Origin: Prevotellaceae bacterium
GTDB taxonomy: Bacteria > Bacteroidota > Bacteroidia > Bacteroidales > Paludibacteraceae
Direction: 5' to 3'
DNA length: 64,000 nt
Assembly (NCBI GenBank): GCA_031271465.1
Contig: JAISVR010000008.1
Coordinates: forward strand, 1 to 64,000
Shown here: positions 18,284-26,994 of the stretch, in pieces
How positions within the stretch are numbered: the first letter of the stretch is position 1
Layout of the letters: every line of letters begins with the position of its first letter
Position numbers and translations under genes: made by a program
The notes under the pieces: generated by a model
What the model was told of the DNA's origin: nothing
The model's database searches: none
The model's input: only the letters and a program-made list of their open reading frames with translations

Positions 18284-18595
18284 TTATTTTTTTATAGGTC
18301 GAAAACTGAAAGTCAGGTCGAGCACGGCGGAGATAAAAATAGGAATAATCCAAGCTTTGTGCTCGATATACATTAAATAAATACTGCCCAGCAAGAGCAG
18401 AGCGGAAAATGCTTGAATGCGATTTTGCCTGCGTGCGCGCACATCGGCAGAGTGGGAGAGGGTGGTAATACGAACAGCTGTCATGCCAATAGCTCCGATA
18501 GCATAACAATACAGGGCGTAGGGTTGTTCCATAATATATGCTACTACGCCTGCAATAGCAGCAGCTCCGAAAAATAAATAAAGATAGTTTTTCAT
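18284..18595 (-). CDS. Small conserved membrane protein of unknown function
   Basis: The 103-residue product has about three or four hydrophobic segments: near 5-20, 26-45, 63-80 and 84-97. A basic loop (DVRARRQNR) lies in the middle and the C-terminus RPIKK is basic. I recognise no catalytic motif or named family. It starts 51 bp downstream of the DivIC/FtsB-like gene and may share its transcript, but nothing ties the functions together. Confidence 0.7.
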   Translation of the reverse strand: MKNYLYLFFGAAAIAGVVAYIMEQPYALYCYAIGAIGMTAVRITTLSHSADVRARRQNRIQAFSALLLLGSIYLMYIEHKAWIIPIFISAVLDLTFSFRPIKK

Positions 18596-18646
18596 GATTG
18601 TCGTAGATTTAAGGTTTGTATTTGTCCGATCAACATGTTGGGATAC

Positions 18647-18949
18647 TTATTCCTCGTTGATGATGAAAATATCTTCCTTCTCTTTATGCATCAGGTATTT
18701 TTCACGGGCAAATCGTTCGAGATTGTGTTTGTTTTGGTCGAGTTGGCGCAGGTCTTCCTTTGCTTCTTCGATGTGTTTTTCGTAGTTTTTCTCGGTTTTT
18801 TTGAGTTCTGCAATGGCTTGTTTGGATTTGCAGTAATTAAAAAAACTGTATTCGCCCAGCGACATACATGCAACAAAAACAATAGACAGTATAATGTATT
18901 TATTCAAGAAAGATGTAAGATGTTTCAGAATTTGTTTGAATTTATTCAT
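18647..18949 (-). CDS. Septum formation initiator family protein (FtsB/DivIC-like)
   Basis: The 100-residue product has the family's layout: a short basic N-terminus, one membrane segment (about residues 18-35), then a coiled coil (about 42-80, LKKTEKNYEKHIEEAKEDLRQ region). It ends with LERFAREKYLMHKEKEDIF, which matches the conserved end of DivIC/FtsB proteins. In that family it forms a complex with FtsL and FtsQ in cell division. It diverges from dnaX across 96 bp. Confidence 0.85.
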   Translation of the reverse strand: MNKFKQILKHLTSFLNKYIILSIVFVACMSLGEYSFFNYCKSKQAIAELKKTEKNYEKHIEEAKEDLRQLDQNKHNLERFAREKYLMHKEKEDIFIINEE

Positions 18950-18993
18950 GTTGAAAAATTTTACAACAAGAGAGTTAAGTTTTAATTCCTGGA

Positions 18994-19027
18994 TTGTGCA
19001 AAATTAGTAAAAAAATCCATACATTTG
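18994..19027 (+). promoter_or_regulatory. Putative dnaX promoter
   Basis: TACATTTG at 19020-19027 matches TAnnTTTG and lies 18 bp before the ATG at 19046. A weak -33 TTG is at 18994, but at a long spacing of 23 bp. The box overlaps a possible TTG start at 19025, which argues for the ATG at 19046. Confidence 0.5.
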
Positions 19028-19045
19028 CCCTTCAAATTTTTGATA

Positions 19046-20734
19046 ATGGAAGATTTTATTGTTTCGGCTCGAAAATACCGCCCTTCAACTTTCCTTTCTG
19101 TGGTAGGACAGCAGGCATTGGTAACAACGCTCAAAAATGCCATAACAAGCAATCATCTTGCACATGCCTACCTGTTTTGCGGTCCGCGTGGAGTGGGTAA
19201 AACCACTTGTGCGCGTATTTTTGCAAAAACGATTAACTGTCAAAACCGAACGGCAGAAGGCGAAGCTTGTAATGTCTGCGAATCGTGTGTGGCATTCAAC
19301 GAGCAGCGGTCGTACAATATTCACGAACTCGATGCGGCATCGAACAACTCGGTGGAAGATATCCGCCTGTTGATAGAAAAAGTGCGCATACCACCTCAAA
19401 TCGGCAAATACAGCGTGTTTATCATCGACGAGGTGCACATGCTTTCGCAAGCCGCTTTCAATGCTTTCCTTAAAACCCTTGAAGAACCGCCTGCACACGC
19501 GCTGTTTATACTTGCCACTACCGAAAAGCACAAAATAATTCCTACCATACTATCGCGGTGTCAGATTTACGATTTCAACCGCATTGGTGTGGCTGATACC
19601 GTGGCGCACTTGCAATTTGTAGCTTCCCAAGAAGGAATAACTGCCGAACCCGAAGCGTTGGGCGTGATAGCGCAAAAATCCGACGGCGGAATGCGCGATG
19701 CTCTGTCGATTTTCGACCAGGTGGTGAGCTTTTGCGGAAGCACGGTAAGCTATGCCGATGTAATTGCAAACCTTAATGTGCTGGACTACGATTATTATTT
19801 CCGAGTGATCGATGCAGCACAGGCGGGCAATGCACCCGAGGCAATGATGATTTTTAACGAAATTTTGACTAAGGGTTTCGACGGTGGACATTTCGTGTCG
19901 GGAATAGCTGCCCATTTGCGCGATGTGCTTGTATGCCGCGACCCGCAAACTTTGCCGTTGCTTGAAGTGGGGGCTTCTATTGGCGAGAAATATCAGCGGC
20001 AAGCGGCTGTCTGTTCGGAGGATTTCCTTTATCCGGCATTGAAAATCACCAATCAAACCGACCTTGATTATCGTATCAGTAAAAACAAACGATTGCTGGT
20101 AGAGATTATGTTAATCCGATTGTGTCAACTTTCGGATAAAAAAAAAAATGAACTAACGGCAGACGAAGATATTCTTTCTGTCTTGCAACCGGTGTTTGAT
20201 GCAGTGGAAGAAAAAGCCGTTGCCGTTCAGCCGGCGATTTCTCCGCAACCGGCAGTTCGACAAACTCCGCCATCTGCTTCGCGTCCGGCGATGCCCCGCA
20301 TTTCCATCAACAATATTGCTAAGCCCGAAGAAGCCGTAGCTTCAGCTGTTGCCGGAACGGGCAAGCGTAACGAAGTTTTTGATGAGGCTACATTGCAAAG
20401 GCATTGGCGAACATTTGCCGTACAATTGCCCAAGGAAGAAATTCACTTGCTCAACACCATGCAAAAGAGTTTGCCGAAGCTTAGCGCTGCAACTGTTTTT
20501 GAAGTTACGGTGCACAATCCTTATCAGGAAAAGATACTTAACGAAATACGCTCCCGATTGATGCCGTTTTTGGCGGAGTGCCTGCGCAACGATTTTGTAG
20601 AAATGAACATCGTGGTAGATGAGGTGCAGGAAGAAGAGCGAGTGATGCTGCCTAAAGATATTTTCAATGGTTTGGCAGAAAGCAATCCGGTGTTTAAACG
20701 CTTTGTGAGCGAGTTCGGATTGGAAATTGCGTAG
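19046..20734 (+). CDS. dnaX: DNA polymerase III subunit gamma/tau
   Basis: DnaX is the ATPase core of the clamp loader that places the sliding clamp on DNA. The Walker A loop GPRGVGKTT is at 46-54. A four-cysteine zinc site is at Cys65, 75, 78 and 81. The Walker B/DExx segment is DEVHMLSQAAFNAFLKTLEEPP, and sensor 1 is in ATTEKHKIIPTILSRC. A Pro/Ala-rich linker at about 385-430 leads to a C-terminal tau-like domain. The protein is 562 residues from the ATG at 19046. Its partner delta-prime is encoded at 29856. Confidence 0.96.
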   Translation: MEDFIVSARKYRPSTFLSVVGQQALVTTLKNAITSNHLAHAYLFCGPRGVGKTTCARIFAKTINCQNRTAEGEACNVCESCVAFNEQRSYNIHELDAASNNSVEDIRLLIEKVRIPPQIGKYSVFIIDEVHMLSQAAFNAFLKTLEEPPAHALFILATTEKHKIIPTILSRCQIYDFNRIGVADTVAHLQFVASQEGITAEPEALGVIAQKSDGGMRDALSIFDQVVSFCGSTVSYADVIANLNVLDYDYYFRVIDAAQAGNAPEAMMIFNEILTKGFDGGHFVSGIAAHLRDVLVCRDPQTLPLLEVGASIGEKYQRQAAVCSEDFLYPALKITNQTDLDYRISKNKRLLVEIMLIRLCQLSDKKKNELTADEDILSVLQPVFDAVEEKAVAVQPAISPQPAVRQTPPSASRPAMPRISINNIAKPEEAVASAVAGTGKRNEVFDEATLQRHWRTFAVQLPKEEIHLLNTMQKSLPKLSAATVFEVTVHNPYQEKILNEIRSRLMPFLAECLRNDFVEMNIVVDEVQEEERVMLPKDIFNGLAESNPVFKRFVSEFGLEIA

Positions 20735-20764
20735 CTTCCAAGTTTTTTTTAGAAACAAATAAAT

Positions 20765-22906
20765 ATGATTTTAACAAACAAATATAGAATAACAGATGCG
20801 CTCCAAAAGTCTTTCTTGGGATTTAAGGGGCTATTTTTACTAACCGCCTTATTTTTTACAATAACTATGACAGCACAGGAAAAGAAAAATCCCTTTTTGA
20901 GCGAATACAACACGCCTTTCGGCACAATTCCCTTTAACCAAATAAAAACAGACGATTACCTGCCCGCCATGCGTGAAGGCATGCGCCTGCACGCCGCCGA
21001 AATTGAAACAATTACCAATAATCCCGAAGCACCAACTTTTGAAAACACGATTGTGGCGTTGGAACGGTCGGGCAAGGTGTTGAGCCGCGTGCAATACTGT
21101 TTTTATAACCTGCACAGTGCCGAAACTTCAGACGAAATGGATAAGATTGCCGAAACCATTGCACCAGAAGAAACGGCGCACAGCAACAGCATTACTCAAA
21201 ATGAAAAGCTGTTTGAAAAGGTAAAACTTATTTATAATACACAACATAAATCTTTGCCTGTAGAAAAATTTATGTTGCTTGATAAAACCTACCAATCGTT
21301 TTTGCGCAGCGGGGCAACGCTTCTTGCCGCCGACAAGGAAAAATACCGGAAATACACCGAAGAATTAAGCCTGTTGCAACTGCAATTCAGCCAAAATGCG
21401 CTGAAAGCTACCAATGCGTATCAATTGAACATTACCGATAAATCACAGCTTGCAGGCATTCCCGAAGATATATTAACCGCAGCACAAGAAAAAGCAAAAG
21501 CAAAAGGCAAAGAAGGTTGGATATTCGACCTTACTGCTCCAAGCTATGTGCCATTTATGAAATATGCCGACAACCGCATGTTGCGCGAACAATTGTATAT
21601 GGCATACAATACCAAAGCGTTGGGTGGCGAATTTGACAACCGAGAAACGATAATAAAAATCGTAAACCTGCGCCTGCAAATAGCACAACTGTTGGGCTTT
21701 AAAGACTATGCCGCTTATGCTCTTGACCGCCGCATGGCAAAAAACGAAACGAATGTATATAAACTCCTCGACGAGCTGCTGGCTGCCTACAGCCCCAAAG
21801 CCAAAGAAGAAGTTGCTTCCGTGCAAACTTTTGCCCAAACCACCGGTTTTACCGAAACCATTATGCCTTGGGACTGGAGCTATTATTCTGAAAAACTGAA
21901 AGAAGAAAAATATAGTGTAAACGACGAATTATTAAAACCTTATTTCGAGCTTGAAAATGTAAAAAAAGGCGTATTCGGCTTGGCAACCCGCTTGTATGGC
22001 TTGCAGTTTAAAAAGAACACCAACATACAGGTTTACCACCCCGATGTGGAAACCTTTGAGGTGTACGATGCGACAGGCAAATTTATGGCAATCCTGTACA
22101 CCGACTTTTTCCCGCGCGAGGGCAAGCGCAGCGGCGCGTGGATGACCGAGTTTAAACCGCAATGGCGAGAAAATGGCACAGACGAACGCCCGCAAATTTC
22201 ACTGGTAATGAATTTCAGTCGACCAACGGCTACAACACCTGCACTACTTACTTTCGACGAGTTTACCACTTTCCTGCACGAGTTCGGGCATGCACTGCAC
22301 GGAATGCTTGCCGATAGTGAATACGAAAGTATTTCGGGCACGAATGTCTATCGCGACTTTGTGGAATTACCCTCGCAAATACTGGAAAACTGGGCAACCG
22401 AAAAAGAATATTTAGACGGTTTTGCCGTGCATTATCAAACGGGCGAAAAAATTCCTGCCGAATTGATTGAAAAAATCAAGGCTTCGGAAAACTTTAATGT
22501 GGCTTACGCCTGCTTGCGGCAATTAAGTTTTGGTTATTTGGACATGGCTTGGCATACACAAATCCACCCATTTAGCGGCGATGTGCAGGCGTTTGAAAAA
22601 CAGGCTTGGAGCAAAGCCATTGTACTGCCGCAAGTGGCGGAAACCTGCATGAGCGTGCAATTCAGTCATGTCTTTGCAGGAGGGTATGCCGCCGGTTATT
22701 ACAGCTACAAATGGGCAGAAGTGCTGGATGCAGATGCCTTTTCGGTATTTAAGAAAAACGGTATTTTCGATGCAAAAACAGCCGCTTCGTTCCGTGAAAA
22801 CATTTTATCCAAAGGTGGCAGCGAAGACCCCGCCGTGCTTTATCGCCGCTTCCGCGGGCAAGACCCGACTATTGATGCGTTGCTTATCCGCAATGGAGTG
22901 AAATAA
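20765..22906 (+). CDS. M3 family zinc metallopeptidase (peptidyl-dipeptidase Dcp-like), exported
   Basis: The 713-residue protein has the M3 active site HEFGH at residues 505-509 (FLHEFGHALHGML) and the third ligand in the downstream DFVELPSQILENW segment. This group removes dipeptides from peptide C-termini. A hydrophobic stretch at about 21-37 followed by TAQEKKNPF suggests export, unlike cytoplasmic Dcp of enteric bacteria. It starts 30 bp after dnaX and may be read through from it. Family is clear; Dcp versus oligopeptidase A is less so. Confidence 0.9.
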   Translation: MILTNKYRITDALQKSFLGFKGLFLLTALFFTITMTAQEKKNPFLSEYNTPFGTIPFNQIKTDDYLPAMREGMRLHAAEIETITNNPEAPTFENTIVALERSGKVLSRVQYCFYNLHSAETSDEMDKIAETIAPEETAHSNSITQNEKLFEKVKLIYNTQHKSLPVEKFMLLDKTYQSFLRSGATLLAADKEKYRKYTEELSLLQLQFSQNALKATNAYQLNITDKSQLAGIPEDILTAAQEKAKAKGKEGWIFDLTAPSYVPFMKYADNRMLREQLYMAYNTKALGGEFDNRETIIKIVNLRLQIAQLLGFKDYAAYALDRRMAKNETNVYKLLDELLAAYSPKAKEEVASVQTFAQTTGFTETIMPWDWSYYSEKLKEEKYSVNDELLKPYFELENVKKGVFGLATRLYGLQFKKNTNIQVYHPDVETFEVYDATGKFMAILYTDFFPREGKRSGAWMTEFKPQWRENGTDERPQISLVMNFSRPTATTPALLTFDEFTTFLHEFGHALHGMLADSEYESISGTNVYRDFVELPSQILENWATEKEYLDGFAVHYQTGEKIPAELIEKIKASENFNVAYACLRQLSFGYLDMAWHTQIHPFSGDVQAFEKQAWSKAIVLPQVAETCMSVQFSHVFAGGYAAGYYSYKWAEVLDADAFSVFKKNGIFDAKTAASFRENILSKGGSEDPAVLYRRFRGQDPTIDALLIRNGVK

Positions 22907-22919
22907 TAGACTAAAACTT

Positions 22920-22963
22920 ACTGCCGGGAACTAATGACGAACAAGCCTCAAATGGATATTTCG
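22920..22963. repeat. Truncated right end of the MITE-like family
   Basis: The sequence CAAGCCTCAAATGGATATTT at 22942-22961, followed by CG, matches the right terminus of the 142-bp element (CAAGCCTCAAAGGGATAATTC, then CG) with a few changes. The left part of the element is missing. It ends 1 bp before the stop codon of the minus-strand gene at 22965. Confidence 0.55.
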
Positions 22964-22964
22964 A

Positions 22965-24035
22965 TTAAATAAACAAATTTACGCTTGCTTTTTCCGCACG
23001 CTCCATATAACTTGCCGCACCGCCGGCAATTACATTATCGAGCAGTTCTTCTTTTTGAATTCCCATTACATCCATCGACATTTGACAGCTGATAAATTCT
23101 ACGCCCTGTTCAATGGCTTGTGCACGCAATGTTTCTAAAGATTCAATGCCTTTTCTTTTCATGATATAACGCATCATTTTAGAGCCGATACCCAACATAT
23201 TCAGTTTGGAAAGCTTCAATTTCAGCGAATTGGAAACAAGCATGATAGAAAACATTTTCCCGAATATATCTTTTTTTACGCGGGGTTTCTTTACTTTTTT
23301 GATGACATTCAATCCCCAGAAAGTGAAGAAAATAGTTACCCTTTTGCCGGTTGCCGCTGCTGCGTTTGCCAGCACAAAAGTAGCCAGAGCCCTGTCCAAA
23401 TCATCACTAAATAAAATAAATGTTTTAGAATTATCCTCGCCCGAAATTTTTGTATGCTTCGTTTCCGCTTTTCCCTTTTCTACAACGACAATATATTTTC
23501 CTTTGTTCGCTTTGCTCGAAACAATGATGTTTCCCGTACTATGGCTCCAAGCTTTTGAGTCAATGATAAATGCGGCGTCGGTAGCTGTTACTTCCACTTG
23601 TTCGCCGGTTTTCATTTTGTCGATGGCATGTTTAAGCTTCATTACCGGCTCGGGGCATTCCAATCCGCTGGCATCTATTTTTATCATCGTAGCATTTTTA
23701 AGACGCGAACGGCGAGCAGGTTGGGTTTTATGTTCGTAAGCCAACGAATAGGCGCTATACCCACCCGTAAGGTTTTTTGCATTTTTATAGCCTTTTTTTG
23801 TCAACATCTCCAATGCTTCAGCTGCGCGATGTCCCGAAGCGCAATAAAGATAAACCGGCTTATCTTTCGGGATTTCTTTCATTCTTGAAGGAATTTCTTC
23901 CAAGGGAATATTCTTTGCTCCTTTAATAGCTCCCATTTTAAATTCTTCAGGTGTGCGGACATCAATAATTGCTACCGCTTTCCTGTCGGCATCGTGCATT
24001 TCTTGCAACGAAAGCTCATTTTTTAATTTTTTCAT
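22965..24035 (-). CDS. Rhodanese - TusA - DsrE/F-like fusion, sulfur relay protein
   Basis: Three sulfur-handling domains lie in one 356-residue chain. Residues 1-105 are rhodanese with the active loop YCASGHRA (Cys65). Residues 115-190 are TusA/SirA with the CPxP motif at Cys127 (GLECPEPVMKLK). Residues of about 203-356 are DsrE/DsrF-like with a Cys at 317 in SCQMSMDVMG. The same three domains are known at the C-terminus of some CoA-disulfide reductase-type flavoproteins; here the flavin part is absent. The order suggests persulfide passing from one cysteine to the next. It starts 20 bp after katA, so the two are probably co-transcribed. Confidence 0.88.
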   Translation of the reverse strand: MKKLKNELSLQEMHDADRKAVAIIDVRTPEEFKMGAIKGAKNIPLEEIPSRMKEIPKDKPVYLYCASGHRAAEALEMLTKKGYKNAKNLTGGYSAYSLAYEHKTQPARRSRLKNATMIKIDASGLECPEPVMKLKHAIDKMKTGEQVEVTATDAAFIIDSKAWSHSTGNIIVSSKANKGKYIVVVEKGKAETKHTKISGEDNSKTFILFSDDLDRALATFVLANAAAATGKRVTIFFTFWGLNVIKKVKKPRVKKDIFGKMFSIMLVSNSLKLKLSKLNMLGIGSKMMRYIMKRKGIESLETLRAQAIEQGVEFISCQMSMDVMGIQKEELLDNVIAGGAASYMERAEKASVNLFI

Positions 24036-24055
24036 CTCTTTTTATTTTTGAAAAA

Positions 24056-25558
24056 TTATACAATCTGTGCTTTTTCGTACGAAATACCCAGTGCATCAGC
24101 CACACCGCGTCCGTATGCAGGGTCGGCTTTGTAGCAGTTGCCAATATGCCGTATTTTGATTATTTCATCGCAATCCCCCATATTACGCGCCGTGTTTTCA
24201 AACAAGCGTTGCTGTTCGTCGGCAGGCATCAGCCGGAAAAGTTTTCCGGGTTGCTCATAGTAATTATTATCATCTTCGCGGAAATTCCAGCGTTTCACAT
24301 CGCCCCCTTTTTGTTCCGGTTCATTGTATTCGGGTTGCTCTTGCCAAACCTGATAGCTATTCGGCTCGTAATGCAAAGCAGAACCGTGATTACCATCGGT
24401 ACGCATCTGTCCGTCGCGGTGGAAAGAATTATAAGTATCCATGGCGCCTTTCGGCTGATTCACAGGAATTTGATGATGATTTACACCCAAACGGTAGCGT
24501 TGTGCATCGCCATAGGAAAACAAACGCCCCTGCAACATCCTGTCGGGCGAAAAGCCGATACCCGGCACAACATTCGCCGGATTAAAAGCCGCTTGTTCCA
24601 CATCCTGAAAATAGTTATCCGGATTGCGGTTTAATTCAAATTCGCCCACCGGAATAAGCGGAAATTCGCCTTTATACCACACCTTCGTAAGGTCAAAAGG
24701 ATTGTAAGGCATTTTTTCGGCTTGCTCTTCGGTCATGATTTGTATAAACAGTTTCCATTTCGGGAAATTGCCGTTTCCGATAGCCTCAAAAAGGTCGCGC
24801 TGATTGCTTTCGCGGTCTTTTCCCACTACCATTTCAGCTTCGGCATCGGTAAGGTTTTCAATTCCCTGTTGAGTAACGAAGTGGAATTTTACCCAGTGAC
24901 GCACGCCTGCGGCGTTGATAAAACTGTATGTATGGCTTCCGAAACCGTGCATGTGGCGAAAACTGCGCGGGATACCACGGTCACTCATGGTGATGGTTAC
25001 CTGATGCAGCGCTTCGGGCAAGTTCGTCCAAAAATCCCAGTTGTTGTTCGGACTGCGAAGATTGGTATGCGGGTCGCGTTTTACGGCGTGATTCAAATCG
25101 GGGAATTTCAGCGGGTCGCGAAAAAAGAAAACAGGCGTATTGTTACCCACCAAATCCCAATTCCCATCTTCGGTATAGAATTTCATGGCAAAGCCGCGAA
25201 TATCTCTCTCAGCATCGGCTGCCCCGCGCTCGCCGGCAACGGTGGAGAAACGGACAAACATCTCCGTTTTCTTTCCGATTTCGGAGAAAATCTTTGCTTT
25301 TGAGTATGCCGTAATATCGTGCGTTACGGTAAAAGTTCCAAACGCACCCGAACCTTTGGCGTGCATACGCCGCTCGGGAATTACCTCGCGGTCGAAATGC
25401 GCCAATTTTTCTATAAACCAAACATCTTGGAGTACCATCGGACCACGCTCTCCTGCAGTCATCGCATCCTGATTATTACCTACGGGCGCTCCGGCAACCG
25501 TTGTCAGTTTCTTTTGATTTTCTCTGTCGGTCTGTTTTTTAATTTCTTCCGCATTCAT
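24056..25558 (-). CDS. katA: Heme catalase
   Basis: KatA breaks hydrogen peroxide into water and oxygen. The catalytic His66 is in [14 protein letters not shown], and the distal Asn lies in [12 protein letters not shown]. The proximal heme Tyr is in [14 protein letters not shown] near residue 350. The 500 residues fit the small-subunit monofunctional catalases. The ATG at 25558 was preferred over one 33 bp upstream because [10 protein letters not shown] fits the family start. The rhodanese fusion follows in the same direction. No OxyR-like gene is nearby. Confidence 0.96.
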   Translation of the reverse strand: MNAEEIKKQTDRENQKKLTTVAGAPVGNNQDAMTAGERGPMVLQDVWFIEKLAHFDREVIPERRMHAKGSGAFGTFTVTHDITAYSKAKIFSEIGKKTEMFVRFSTVAGERGAADAERDIRGFAMKFYTEDGNWDLVGNNTPVFFFRDPLKFPDLNHAVKRDPHTNLRSPNNNWDFWTNLPEALHQVTITMSDRGIPRSFRHMHGFGSHTYSFINAAGVRHWVKFHFVTQQGIENLTDAEAEMVVGKDRESNQRDLFEAIGNGNFPKWKLFIQIMTEEQAEKMPYNPFDLTKVWYKGEFPLIPVGEFELNRNPDNYFQDVEQAAFNPANVVPGIGFSPDRMLQGRLFSYGDAQRYRLGVNHHQIPVNQPKGAMDTYNSFHRDGQMRTDGNHGSALHYEPNSYQVWQEQPEYNEPEQKGGDVKRWNFREDDNNYYEQPGKLFRLMPADEQQRLFENTARNMGDCDEIIKIRHIGNCYKADPAYGRGVADALGISYEKAQIV

Positions 25559-25734
25559 AAATCTATTTTTTTTAAAGTTAAATATATTCATATCATTTTA
25601 AATCTTTGTCTAATCCCATAATCTCTTATTTGAAACAAGTTTAACTATGTTTCCAGAAAAAATACAAAGCCAAAAATACTAATAAAAACTAAAAAATATA
25701 CAAATTATGATGTGTATTTATTAAAAAATAAATA

Positions 25735-25754
25735 GAATTATCCCTTTGAAGCTT
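25735..25754. repeat. Fragment of the MITE left end
   Basis: AATTATCCCTTTGAAGCTT matches the left terminus of the 142-bp element (AATTATCCCTTTGAGGCTT) with one change. Nothing of the rest of the element follows. Confidence 0.4.
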
Positions 25755-25795
25755 ACCCGACATCTCGGAAAAGGTATGAGCAAAACGAAGGAATT

Positions 25796-25830
25796 AAAAA
25801 AAAAGACGGGGCGCGCCCCGTCTCTACTAC
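25796..25830. repeat. GC-rich palindrome, copy 1
   Basis: The 20-bp perfect palindrome AGACGGGGCGCGCCCCGTCT is at 25804-25823, with an A run before it and CTAC after it. It lies just after the stop of the orphan gene on the minus strand, where the A run reads as a T run, so it can act as its terminator. A second copy in opposite orientation is at 26431-26462. Confidence 0.75.
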
Positions 25831-25873
25831 CGTTACCCCTCCATAACGAGTTATAATGAGGGTTTCCCATTCT

Positions 25874-26197
25874 TCAATCATCATCTGCATGAGCAGCATT
25901 TACCAGGTTGAGATAAAAATCCATTGACCTGACAAGGGCATCAAAGTTTTCCCTGATGCGCTTGTCTATTCCTTCGTTGTAACTGATGTAGCATTTAGCT
26001 GCTTCATATAGACCCATAAAGTGATAGAGAGGACTTTCTTCACTTATGCGACTAAAATTCATTGCAAGTTTTACCACAATATCAGGAAACTGACTAATGG
26101 CTTCTGTTGCTTTCGGATAACCGCATTTCGCTCCGGCAGGCGTTGTTTGAGCATGACTATCCCCGCTCAAACCGTTTTCATTCTTATTGATGTTCAT
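25874..26197 (-). CDS. Orphan hypothetical protein
   Basis: The ATG at 26197 gives 107 residues (MNINKNENGLSG...); the open frame continues 20 codons upstream with no better start. The protein is soluble-looking and mostly helical, with segments PDIVVKLAMNFSRI and NFDALVRSMDFYLNL and an acidic end AHADDD. I recognise no family. It stands alone and is bracketed by two copies of a GC-rich palindrome in inverted orientation. It may be a real small gene or a decayed one. Confidence 0.5.
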   Translation of the reverse strand: MNINKNENGLSGDSHAQTTPAGAKCGYPKATEAISQFPDIVVKLAMNFSRISEESPLYHFMGLYEAAKCYISYNEGIDKRIRENFDALVRSMDFYLNLVNAAHADDD

Positions 26198-26994
26198 TTT
26201 TATAAGAATTTTGATAAAAGCAATGCCCACCGTAGATGTGAACATCACTACATACACTGGGCATTATAGTTGTTGATTGTTTCCTTTCAACCACCATAGT
26301 AGGCATTGCCATTATCTTGTTTAAAAAACTTTGTTGATTTTTTGCCCAAGAATATTTATGTAGTAATGTTCGGGGGCAAAAGTACAATTATTTTTGAAAT
26401 ATTTTTATTCATTCAAAAGGAAAATATTTTTTGTAGAGACGGGGCATGCCCCGTCTTTTTTATTATTAACCTCTCCGCATCGCTCGTCTCCTTAAAATAA
26501 GGAGATAGTGTTGTTCAAGTATTTTTTTTGTACAAAGAAGATAGTTTGTAGTAAACTCTCTCCCCTTGTTTCAAGGGGATTACCCCAACAGGGGGAGGGT
26601 TAATAAGAGAGAGTACCCCGAGGTGAGGGGTTATTGCAAGGATACAAGCGAAATGGAAGGATTAAAAAAAGCGCAAGTTAAAAAACTTACGCTTCTGCAA
26701 AACTTTTTGACTATTATCTTCGTTTGAGGGAGGTATAAAAAACAAAAAAAGTCGAAAGGCTGTGAGAAAACTCCTGTAAACAGGATTTGAGATTTCAGCT
26801 TTCTCTGTAATCTGCCGTGTTTTAAAAAAAACAACCCGAAGGTGCAGCCCGCCATCGAAAAGTTGATCTGTATCTCGGTAGTTTTTAAAATGTTGAGTTT
26901 TCCACTTCTCGCCTTACGACTTCAATTGCAAAGATAACAATCAATTCCGAATTACTGTTACAAATTACATTTTTTTGAAGAATATATTCCTTTT
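26198..26994. other. Intergenic stretch with palindromes, no gene seen
   Basis: About 800 bp without a supportable gene. It holds the second GC-rich palindrome (26431-26462) and a decayed purine/pyrimidine-rich repeat at about 26553-26612 with CTCTCCCCTTG and GGGGGAGGGTTAAT, resembling the pair at 52481-52622. An AT-flanked hairpin is at about 26667-26694 (AAGCGCAAGTT with AACTTACGCTT), which could end transcripts. Short open frames have no family features. Confidence 0.5.
26431..26462. repeat. GC-rich palindrome, copy 2
   Basis: AGACGGGGCATGCCCCGTCT at 26437-26456 is a perfect palindrome preceded by TGTAG and followed by a T run. It is copy 1 in the opposite orientation, differing only at the two central bases. 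It has the form of a terminator for rightward transcripts. Confidence 0.75.
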
